This document shows positions 1-5,711 of a DNA stretch of 11,381 nucleotides, piece by piece (the stretch's first letter is position 1; each line of letters begins with the position of its first letter). The notes beneath the pieces were generated by a model. It had not been told where the DNA came from. It did no database searches and was given only the letters and a program-made list of their open reading frames with translations. Source of the DNA: UBA8437 sp003445035. Its GTDB lineage: Bacteria; Planctomycetota; Planctomycetia; Planctomycetales; Planctomycetaceae. Position numbers and translations under genes: made by a program. The DNA lies in NCBI GenBank assembly GCA_937901285.1, contig CALCHI010000208.1:1-11381 (forward strand). The letters are read 5' to 3'.

Positions 1-1638
1 AAACCCGCCGAATCCGCCGCTGCCACCGCGACTGCTGCCACCGCGACTGCTGCCGCCTCGACTGCTGCCGCCTCGGCTGCTGCCGCGACTGCTGCCACCG
101 CCGCCGCTGGCCCCACTGACATTTTGCACGCCACGGGGCTGGAGACCGAACAGATCGCGGATCATCTCTTCGGCTGAAATCGCAGAGACGTTTTTCAGCA
201 CGAAGGCCTCGTATTCCACGTCCTTCTCTTCCTCGGGGATGTAACTCTTGAGAGCCGCATAGATCTCCGAGAGATTCTTGGCCAGGCCGGTGACGACCAG
301 CGAATTGGCAACCGAAAGGGCCACGGCCTTCCCCTGGGGACCGAGCAGATCGGCAACCTCTTCGGCCGCCTTGCCTGCATCTTTCTCTTCCAGGGGCATC
401 ACGACTCGAATCAGTTCGTTACTGGCCCGATCGGAGATTTCGGTGGGAACAACCGTCGGCACCAGGTTCGGCGGCACGGGGTTGTCGACGTTCAGCACCA
501 CGGCAAAGCGATCCCGACGAACCAGGATGAAACCCTTCTGCAACATGGCTCCGTTGAGCACGTTGAGGGCCTCGGTCGGAGTGTATTCCTTGCTGTCGAA
601 GTAGGTGAACGTCCCCGGCGGAACCAGTTCACGGTCCCAGGTCAGCGCCGCGGCGTCGGTGAACAGCTTGAGTACGTCCGACCACGGAGCCTGCACAAAA
701 TTGAATTTCAGGGTCTTGGCCGGCGTGGATCCCTTGGCAACCGCCTGGGGACCAAACGACGCCACGACCGCCACTGCTGCAGCCGGCTCGCCGTCGTTAC
801 CAACGACCTTCGCACCGCGATCGGCAGGAGCCGGAGCGGCAGCCGACTTGGTCGCTGCCGGCTTCGCTTCGGTAGCAGCCGACTTGGTCGTGGCTGCCGG
901 CTTCGCCTCAGCGGTTGCCGACACACCCGAGAGGGCCTGGAACTGGGTCTTCTGCTCGGCGGTCAGTGCACCCAGGATCGCCTGGTCCCGCTTCTGACCG
1001 AGTTCCTTCCGCTGGGCCTCCAGCGCCTGGAACTTCTTGTCTCGTTCGTCACGGGGCAGGTCCCGATTCCGGAACAATGCCGACCGCGATTCGGTCAGCG
1101 TTTGCTGCTGCTGATCGTACCCGGAGACTGCAGTTTCAAGTTTCTTCTTCTGGTCATCGGTCAGCTTCAATTCCACGGTAACCCACTCGGTCTGGATCCC
1201 CGCCACGCCACGCCGCTTGAGCTGGTGCACTTGCAGGGCACGGAACTGCTCGGCCGAGATGAGCTTTGCCAGGTCAGCCTCGGACGCCTTCCGCAGGACC
1301 GCCACGGCGGCTGTTCTTTCAGCTTCAATCTTGGTTCGCTCGGCGTCGTCGTCCTTGGCCGCCTCGATCCGATCACTGAACGATTGGTACTTTTCAATCA
1401 TCCCGCTGCGGGACTTGTCGCGGAGTTCGCCGATCGACTCGGCCTGCTCGTCGGTGAACTTCAACTCCGCGCCAATGTCACGGTCCCGGGCCAGGTCCAT
1501 CAGACCGTCCCGGCTGCGACCACGGCTGCGGCCACGGCTGCGTTGGGCCTGCGAGGTGTCCGTATCGGCCCAGGTGATGGCCAGGACCAGTGCGGCGACA
1601 GTGAATCGTGACAGCAGGGAGAAAGTCGATGTCTTCAT
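1..1638 (-). CDS. Secreted LTxxQ-like / secretin N-domain fusion protein, 3' end cut by the window edge
   Basis: Read on the minus strand from ATG at 1638, the frame stays open for 546 codons to base 1, so the C-terminus is missing. GGAAG lies 7 nt before the ATG. Residues 1-32 are a signal peptide (likely cut after SQA). An RSRGRSRGR patch follows. Residues 55-238 are charged and helical with LTxxQ-like motifs (LKFTDEQ, LISAEQ, LKLTDDQ, LTAEQK). Residues 240-300 are an Ala/Pro/Lys linker. Residues about 309-385 resemble a secretin N0 domain (LKFNFVQAPWSDVLKLF, then a YTPTEALNVLNGAL-like stretch ending FAVVLNVDN). Residues 407-467 resemble secretin N1 (ELIRVVMPLEEKDAGKAAEE, NSLVVTG). Residues 476-500 look like the start of N2 (AFVLKNVSAISAEEMIRDLF), interrupted by a GGSSR repeat. 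Secretins form outer-membrane channels in type II/III secretion and pili. Whether a C-terminal pore domain follows cannot be seen, so a periplasmic adaptor-like protein is the alternative. Domain calls are from memory of family patterns. Confidence 0.85.
   Translation of the reverse strand, partial: MKTSTFSLLSRFTVAALVLAITWADTDTSQAQRSRGRSRGRSRDGLMDLARDRDIGAELKFTDEQAESIGELRDKSRSGMIEKYQSFSDRIEAAKDDDAERTKIEAERTAAVAVLRKASEADLAKLISAEQFRALQVHQLKRRGVAGIQTEWVTVELKLTDDQKKKLETAVSGYDQQQQTLTESRSALFRNRDLPRDERDKKFQALEAQRKELGQKRDQAILGALTAEQKTQFQALSGVSATAEAKPAATTKSAATEAKPAATKSAAAPAPADRGAKVVGNDGEPAAAVAVVASFGPQAVAKGSTPAKTLKFNFVQAPWSDVLKLFTDAAALTWDRELVPPGTFTYFDSKEYTPTEALNVLNGAMLQKGFILVRRDRFAVVLNVDNPVPPNLVPTVVPTEISDRASNELIRVVMPLEEKDAGKAAEEVADLLGPQGKAVALSVANSLVVTGLAKNLSEIYAALKSYIPEEEKDVEYEAFVLKNVSAISAEEMIRDLFGLQPRGVQNVSGASGGGGSSRGSSRGGSSRGGSSRGGSSRGGSGGFGGF
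21..92 (-). repeat. 15-bp tandem repeat coding GGSSR units
   Basis: Four 15-bp units (21-35, 36-50, 51-65, 66-80) start with TGCC and end with CTGC. The first two are identical, the next two differ at a few bases, and a 12-bp unit follows (81-92). On the coding (minus) strand they give Gly-Gly-Ser-Ser-Arg repeats at about residues 515-540 of the secretin-like gene. Unit length is a multiple of three, so copy-number change would alter loop length without breaking the frame. Confidence 0.85.
839..906 (-). repeat. Direct repeat in the Ala/Lys/Pro linker of the secretin-like gene
   Basis: Two near-identical copies, 839-867 and 875-906, share GCAGCCGACTTGGTCG and GCTGCCGGCTTCGC; the second has a 3-bp insertion. 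They encode the repeated KPAAT-TKSAA pattern of the linker (residues about 246-267) that separates the LTxxQ-like region from the secretin N0 domain. This looks like a local in-frame duplication. Confidence 0.75.
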
Positions 1639-1741
1639 GATCGTTACTTCCATTCCGCGTGCGTGGAGGATCCCCCGCGAGTGCTGTCCGTTTGGCACAG
1701 AGTCGCGAGAAGATCGTTGATTTGTCTCAGTAAGTCAGGAG

Positions 1742-1769
1742 ATCATATCTTCCGCAGTCTAGGTCGCAA
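1742..1769 (-). promoter_or_regulatory. Candidate sigma70-type promoter for the secretin-like gene
   Basis: On the minus strand TTGCGA (1764-1769, 4/6 to TTGACA) is followed after 16 bp by TATGAT (1742-1747, 5/6 to TATAAT). Transcription would begin near 1735, giving a 5' leader of roughly 95 nt before the ATG at 1638. Position and orientation fit the gene; activity is inferred. Confidence 0.5.
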
Positions 1770-1845
1770 AAAGTGATAGGGCCGCTGAATACCACCTACC
1801 CGGGTCAGAACCACACGAGAAACCATGGGGAGACCGGTCAAACTT

Positions 1846-1867
1846 TCCGATTACTCCGATTATCGGA
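1846..1867. promoter_or_regulatory. Candidate operator: TCCGAT inverted repeat with a direct-repeat copy
   Basis: TCCGAT (1855-1860), one central T, and ATCGGA (1862-1867) form a perfect 13-bp inverted repeat. The octamer TCCGATTA occurs twice in direct orientation, at 1846-1853 and 1855-1862, with a 9-bp period. The element ends 12 bp before the -35 box of the candidate promoter at 1880-1908, where an activator could bind. No regulator is encoded in the window. Confidence 0.4.
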
Positions 1868-1879
1868 CCGACAGGATAT

Positions 1880-1908
1880 TTCCCACACGGTGATTTACGT
1901 GGTATAGT
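1880..1908 (+). promoter_or_regulatory. Candidate sigma70-type promoter for the EF-hand gene
   Basis: TTCCCA (1880-1885, 4/6 to the -35 consensus) and TATAGT (1903-1908, 5/6 to the -10 consensus) are separated by 17 bp. The start site would lie near 1914-1916, about 50 nt before the ATG at 1964. Spacing and the AT-rich step in otherwise GC-rich DNA support it. Confidence 0.55.
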
Positions 1909-1917
1909 ATAGGAACA

Positions 1918-1936
1918 AACACCATGGAGCGGTGTT
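1918..1936 (+). promoter_or_regulatory. Small hairpin at the predicted 5' end of the EF-hand mRNA
   Basis: AACACC (1918-1923), a 7-nt loop and GGTGTT (1931-1936) form a 6-bp stem. It would sit within a few bases of the predicted transcript start and well clear of the ribosome binding site (GGGAG, 1952-1956). A 5'-terminal stem of this kind can stabilise mRNA; that role here is inference. Confidence 0.35.
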
Positions 1937-1963
1937 CAGACTGAAGAAAATGGGAGATTTCCA

Positions 1964-2872
1964 ATGTTGAGTGTGTCTCACACCACTTCGGCGACCATTC
2001 GCTTCGGTCGACTTTACACGCTTCTGGTCGCTCTGGCCGCCATGACGGCCTGGCCGACCGTGTCCCAGGCCCAGTTCGGCCGAGGCCGTGGGGGAGACAG
2101 CGGTGGTGACCGGGCTGAGCGGATGCGGGCGATGTTCTCCCAGATGAGACAGTCTCGGGGTGGTGGTGATCGCGGTGGTTCGTCGGACGATCGACGCGAG
2201 AGAATGCAGCAGTTCTTCTCCCAGATGCGAGGGTCTCAGGGCGGTGACCGTGGCAGCAGCCGTGGCGGTTCACGGGGTGGAGGACGCGAGGGTTCTCGAG
2301 GTGGCAGCGGCCGGGGACGCGGTGGCTCTTCGGGCAAACGAGCCGAACCGAAGCCGAAGCCGAGAATGACGCTTGATCTGCCCGCAGAATACGCTGACCG
2401 GGACCTGGACAAGGATGGTCAGTTGGGCCTCTACGAGTGGAAACTTTCGGAGATCGCCGACTTCCGGAGCTTCGACGTCAATGCCGATGGCTTCCTGACC
2501 CCGCGCGAGTTGCTGACAGGTGGCCCGGCGGAAACGGCCGAGTCGACGGCTTCGAGCGATGACGGCGGTTCCTCGAAGGATTCCGACACGAAGGATTCGG
2601 ACAGGAAGGACTCCGGCTCCTCAACAACGAAGACAGCTTCGACCAAGTCCGCCGCATCGGGGGACAAGTCGGCTTCAACGCGGGACGCAAGGACCGTGCG
2701 ATACGCCAAGATGACCTTCAAGGGAATCGACAAGGACAAGGATGGGAAGCTGACGCTTGAGGAGTGGGGCCAGAGCAGCCGAACGCGGGCCCGCTTCACC
2801 AAGGCGAAGGTGAAATTGAAGTTGCCGATCGACGAAGCGGGTTTCATTGCCGTCTACCCGGCGAGCCGTTAG
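1964..2872 (+). CDS. Secreted Arg/Gly-rich protein with three EF-hand loops
   Basis: 302 residues. GGGAG lies 7 nt upstream of the ATG. Residues 1-36 are a signal peptide (hydrophobic stretch about 19-30, cut after SQA). Residues 38-125 are Arg/Gly/Ser-rich and contain a duplicated unit: ERMRAMFSQMRQS near residue 52 and ERMQQFFSQMRGS near residue 79. Canonical 12-residue EF-hand loops are at 147-158 (DLDKDGQLGLYE), 171-182 (DVNADGFLTPRE) and 256-267 (DKDKDGKLTLEE); each has acidic or Asn residues at positions 1, 3 and 5, Gly at 6 and Glu at 12. Loops one and two form a normal pair. The third is alone, separated by a Ser/Asp/Lys linker (190-245), and a fourth loop is not recognisable. Calcium binding is therefore well supported; the biological role is unknown. 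The stop overlaps the stop of the convergent SGNH hydrolase gene by four bases. Confidence 0.93.
   Translation: MLSVSHTTSATIRFGRLYTLLVALAAMTAWPTVSQAQFGRGRGGDSGGDRAERMRAMFSQMRQSRGGGDRGGSSDDRRERMQQFFSQMRGSQGGDRGSSRGGSRGGGREGSRGGSGRGRGGSSGKRAEPKPKPRMTLDLPAEYADRDLDKDGQLGLYEWKLSEIADFRSFDVNADGFLTPRELLTGGPAETAESTASSDDGGSSKDSDTKDSDRKDSGSSTTKTASTKSAASGDKSASTRDARTVRYAKMTFKGIDKDKDGKLTLEEWGQSSRTRARFTKAKVKLKLPIDEAGFIAVYPASR
2576..2617 (+). repeat. Imperfect 15-bp repeat coding KDSDx
   Basis: Units 2576-2590, 2591-2605 and the partial 2606-2617 encode KDSDT, KDSDR and KDSG in the linker between EF-hands two and three. Differences are mostly at third codon positions, suggesting an older in-frame duplication. 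Confidence 0.6.
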
Positions 2873-4788
2873 GGATCGCTGCCGGTCAGCCGTCGCGCCC
2901 GATCCAGCACATCGGGCATCACCCTGCCCCAGCCGGTGGTATCCGGTGACGAGGCGGTGGCCTTGATCAGCCGGCTGTATCGGGCCAGTGTCCGCTCGGC
3001 CTGGTCGCGGTCCCCGCTCTCCACGGCCAGCACCAGTGCGGCGCGTGACCAGATCGAAGCCACCGCTCCCTGCTCCGCCTCGGGCAATTCTCCCAGGCGG
3101 TCAACCAGGTCCGAAGCGTCGCCAGTTCGCCCCTGTTCAAACAGCCACCGGGCGTGACGCAGCACGGTCGCCGCCGCCGGGACCACATCGGGACAGGCCG
3201 CCAGTGCCTGGGCGTACGCCTTCCAGGCGTCCTCCCACTGGCGGAAGTCCATCGCACGGATTCCGGCCCGGGCAAACTCGATCCAGGAAACCGGTTGAAC
3301 TTCCGCGTCGAGTCGGTGTCGGCGAGCCCAGTTTTCGAGCCATTCGACCCGCCGGGCCCCGTTGGAGAAGAACACCGGTCCGAGTCGACGGAAGTGACGG
3401 CGGCGATTGATCCGGACGCGAGCGGCCGTCGCCGCAGCAGACAGTTCCAGCCAGCCGCCTCGCCCAATCTCTTCAACCAACAGTTCGGCGATCCTCTGGT
3501 GTCCTCTCAACGTGGGATGAACGTGGTCGACGTACCAGTCGGACCCGGGCAGTCCGTCGTCGCTGTCGGCCTGGATCGCTCCGGCGGCGTCAACCAGCGG
3601 CGTGCCGCTTTGACTGGCCACCTGTTGCAACGACTCGTCGAGCCGCGAGATCATTCTCAGCGGGCAGACATCCAGATCACGCGCCCGCAGGTAGGCGGTG
3701 GCGGCTTCTTCGGGTCGACCGAGCCGGTCCAGCGTGCGGGCGATCCTCCACGCGACCAGGGCGAACTGGTCATCGACACCCTCGGCCTCCAGAAACGCCG
3801 CCAGGGCCTGCTCGAGACGTCGCTCGTCGGTCGCCTGCACGCCCGCATCCATCGCGGCCTGCCAGGTGGCAAGTTCCTCGGTCGTGATCCCCCCGCGGTG
3901 TTCGGACTTGAACGGTGGGCAGTCCCTGAGGTTCGACCCCAGCCGGACCAGTACCAGCGGCACCTCGGCGCGACGACAAGCGGCAATCATCGCGTTCAGC
4001 GACTCCACGTACTGGCTCACCACCGCGTCCTGCCAGGCCGCGTCGCGGTAATACGAAGCGAAACCACGTTGATCATCCAGCCGGGCCTGCACCTCTTCGG
4101 GCCCCTCCTCCGACGGTTTCTCGGACTCACCGGACTGCAGCCACCTGCGGCACAATGTCACCGTCCTTGACGACATCGCGCGGTCCTCCAGCCAGGCCAG
4201 TGCCGCGTTGCGGTCCTTGAGTCCGCGATAGCTGCGATCTTCCAGGAACTCATTGTGGCCAGTGGCGACCACGATCAGATCGGGGCGGTACCGCAGCACC
4301 TCGGCCACGATCGGCCTCAGGCGGTAACTGGCATACGACAGCCCTCCACAGTTGACCGCTTCGATGGTCCGGCCTTCGGAGCGGTCGGCGAGTTCCAGGT
4401 CCAGCCACCGTGTGAACGACGATTCGGTAGTAAACGGTCGCCCGCGAACCGTCGATCCGCCCAGGCAGAACACGCGGAACCCGTCTTCCGGCTTTTCGGC
4501 AGCGAATTCCTGGTCACCGAAGAACAGCCCTCGTGCCGTCGCCGTCCGATAAACCTCGTCCCTTTGGTCAAGTTCAAACAGCCGCCCGGACTGGCTGAAT
4601 CCCGAGAGAGGATCGTCAGCGGACGAGGGATCGGCGACATCCAGAGCCACCAGAACCAGTTCGAGGACCAGGAAGGGGAGCAGGGCCAGAAACATCGCCA
4701 ACAGGCGAAACGCACGACGACGCGAACGTGGGTTCGGCGGGCTAACCGTACCTGGTGCAGACGGTGGAGCGGGGGCAGGTGTGTTCAT
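2869..4788 (-). CDS. Membrane-anchored SGNH/GDSL-type hydrolase with TPR-like helices
   Basis: 639 residues. A Pro-rich cytoplasmic N-terminus and RSRRR patch precede one hydrophobic helix (about 28-51), giving a signal-anchor with the enzyme outside the membrane. SGNH blocks are visible in order: LGGSTVRG with candidate nucleophile Ser112, a Gly at 149-150 (NCGGLSY), GHNE with Asn179, and DHVHP with Asp421 and His424. Between Asn179 and the Asp/His pair lies a long insert; residues about 310-372 form TPR-like helices (QALAAFLEAEG, EEAATAYLRARDLD). A second helical stretch (about 505-605) follows the catalytic part. The family cleaves esters or moves acyl groups, often on polysaccharide or lipid; the substrate here is unknown. 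There is no clear Shine-Dalgarno before the ATG at 4788. It is convergent with the EF-hand gene (stops overlap, TTAG) and divergent from the pentapeptide gene by 83 bp. Confidence 0.9.
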   Translation of the reverse strand: MNTPAPAPPSAPGTVSPPNPRSRRRAFRLLAMFLALLPFLVLELVLVALDVADPSSADDPLSGFSQSGRLFELDQRDEVYRTATARGLFFGDQEFAAEKPEDGFRVFCLGGSTVRGRPFTTESSFTRWLDLELADRSEGRTIEAVNCGGLSYASYRLRPIVAEVLRYRPDLIVVATGHNEFLEDRSYRGLKDRNAALAWLEDRAMSSRTVTLCRRWLQSGESEKPSEEGPEEVQARLDDQRGFASYYRDAAWQDAVVSQYVESLNAMIAACRRAEVPLVLVRLGSNLRDCPPFKSEHRGGITTEELATWQAAMDAGVQATDERRLEQALAAFLEAEGVDDQFALVAWRIARTLDRLGRPEEAATAYLRARDLDVCPLRMISRLDESLQQVASQSGTPLVDAAGAIQADSDDGLPGSDWYVDHVHPTLRGHQRIAELLVEEIGRGGWLELSAAATAARVRINRRRHFRRLGPVFFSNGARRVEWLENWARRHRLDAEVQPVSWIEFARAGIRAMDFRQWEDAWKAYAQALAACPDVVPAAATVLRHARWLFEQGRTGDASDLVDRLGELPEAEQGAVASIWSRAALVLAVESGDRDQAERTLARYSRLIKATASSPDTTGWGRVMPDVLDRARRLTGSDP

Positions 4789-4809
4789 CGAACAGGTGGC
4801 GACGTGGGA

Positions 4810-4839
4810 TTGTCATTCGGCCGGGCGTTGAGTTATATC
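4810..4839 (+). promoter_or_regulatory. Candidate promoter for the pentapeptide-repeat gene, overlapping a minus-strand -10
   Basis: TTGTCA (4810-4815, 5/6) and TATATC (4834-4839, 4/6) are 18 bp apart and point at the gene starting at 4872. On the minus strand the same bases read TATAAC (4832-4837, 5/6 to the -10 consensus), facing the SGNH hydrolase gene, but without a recognisable -35. The two -10 elements share four bases. Confidence 0.45.
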
Positions 4840-4861
4840 GTCGACCGAGGAACCAGATTGC

Positions 4862-4865
4862 GGAG
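4862..4865 (+). promoter_or_regulatory. Ribosome binding site fixing the pentapeptide gene start
   Basis: GGAG sits 6 nt before ATG at 4872. The frame is open upstream to an ATG at 4755, but that start would lie inside the opposing SGNH gene and upstream of the candidate promoter. The 39 residues it would add have no signal-like character. The 4872 start is therefore preferred. Confidence 0.7.
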
Positions 4866-4871
4866 ACTAGC

Positions 4872-5711
4872 ATGAGCGACCCGAACGGTAAAGAATCTCC
4901 CCCCGCCACACGTGGCCTCTCGACCCATCTGACCCGATTGGGCGCAGCCGGATTGGCGGTGTTGCTGACGGTCAACGCCTGTCTCACCTCATGGCACCTC
5001 CAACACCAGGCCGACAATTCGCGAGAACACCTTTTCTGGTCGCTCTGTCACGACGGGGGAACTCCCGAAAGTCGACGGGATGCGTTTCTGGCCCTGGTCG
5101 CCGACGGCAACGCCATCTGGACTGCGGCCCGACTCGACAAACTCGATCTCGACGGAGTCGATCTCGCCGGCACCTATCTTGCGGGCACCATGTTCGACGG
5201 CAGCCGGCTTGTCGGTGCGAAGTTGATGCGAACGGACCTGCTGGGAGCCAGCCTGAAGACGGTGGACCTCAGCCAGGCCTCCCTGCGGAAAGCGCAGATG
5301 GAGGAGATCCTGGCACTGAGAGCCAAATTCGATGAAGCGACGTTCTACGAGGCCAACCTTCAATCGGCAACGCTTGAACAGGTCCATGCCCACAAGGCCA
5401 ATTTCGTCAAGGCGGACCTCTCGGGCTCCTACCTCTACATGGCGGACTTCACCGGCTCGAGTTTCACCGGGGCCAACCTCACCGACGCCAACCTCGAAGC
5501 GGCCATCTTCCGCAATACGGATCTTTCGCTGGCCATCATGCAGGGCGTCCGCCTGGTCGACACCGACTTCAGCGGTGCCAACTGGTGGCGAGCCCAGGGG
5601 TTGACCAGGGCACAGATCGACGAGCTCTCTGCCAAGTACGCCCCCGAAGAGGACGTCCCCGCCTCGCGACGTGCCGATTACAAGCGGTGGCAGGAAAGCC
5701 GCAAGCCCTAG
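4872..5711 (+). CDS. Membrane-anchored pentapeptide-repeat protein
   Basis: 279 residues from ATG 4872 (GGAG 6 nt upstream). One hydrophobic helix (about 22-42) near the N-terminus acts as a signal-anchor or uncleaved signal. Residues about 87-237 hold pentapeptide repeats of the A(D/N)LxX type: LDLDGVDLAG, AKLMRTDLLGAS, ANLQSATLE, ADLSGSYLYM, ADFTGSSFTG, ANLTDANLEA. These fold into a right-handed quadrilateral beta-helix. The run is interrupted around residues 140-155 (AQMEEILALRAKF), and a helical charged tail (240-279) closes the protein. The family ranges from DNA-gyrase mimics to proteins of unknown role; the membrane anchor makes a gyrase role unlikely. Its stop shares CTAG with the convergent 5708-7465 gene. 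Function unknown. Confidence 0.9.
   Translation: MSDPNGKESPPATRGLSTHLTRLGAAGLAVLLTVNACLTSWHLQHQADNSREHLFWSLCHDGGTPESRRDAFLALVADGNAIWTAARLDKLDLDGVDLAGTYLAGTMFDGSRLVGAKLMRTDLLGASLKTVDLSQASLRKAQMEEILALRAKFDEATFYEANLQSATLEQVHAHKANFVKADLSGSYLYMADFTGSSFTGANLTDANLEAAIFRNTDLSLAIMQGVRLVDTDFSGANWWRAQGLTRAQIDELSAKYAPEEDVPASRRADYKRWQESRKP

Noticed and set aside
1..110. Repeats at the left edge as a possible CRISPR array
   Set aside because: The units are 15 bp with no spacers, and they encode in-frame GGSSR repeats of the secretin-like protein.
1102..1720. Two plus-strand frames of about 168 codons opposite the secretin-like gene
   Set aside because: The minus-strand frame is open over the whole 1638 bases with signal peptide and domains; these are antisense artefacts.
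1798..1805. ACCCGGGT palindrome
   Set aside because: An 8-bp palindrome is expected by chance in GC-rich DNA and it is not positioned against either promoter in a telling way.
1924..1944. Six-codon leader frame (ATG to TGA) before the EF-hand gene
   Set aside because: AGGA lies 9 nt upstream, but at or before the predicted transcript start, and the ATG is in a hairpin loop. Too short to support without ribosome data.
3154..4170. 338-codon plus-strand open frame inside the SGNH hydrolase gene
   Set aside because: It is antisense to a gene with clear catalytic blocks and a membrane anchor. Its product has no domain or signal and is rich in Arg/Pro/Gln, as expected for the reverse of GC-rich coding DNA.
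4755..4871. 39-codon N-terminal extension of the pentapeptide gene
   Set aside because: It would begin inside the opposing gene and upstream of the candidate promoter; the ATG at 4872 has a good ribosome site and gives a sensible membrane-anchor N-terminus.
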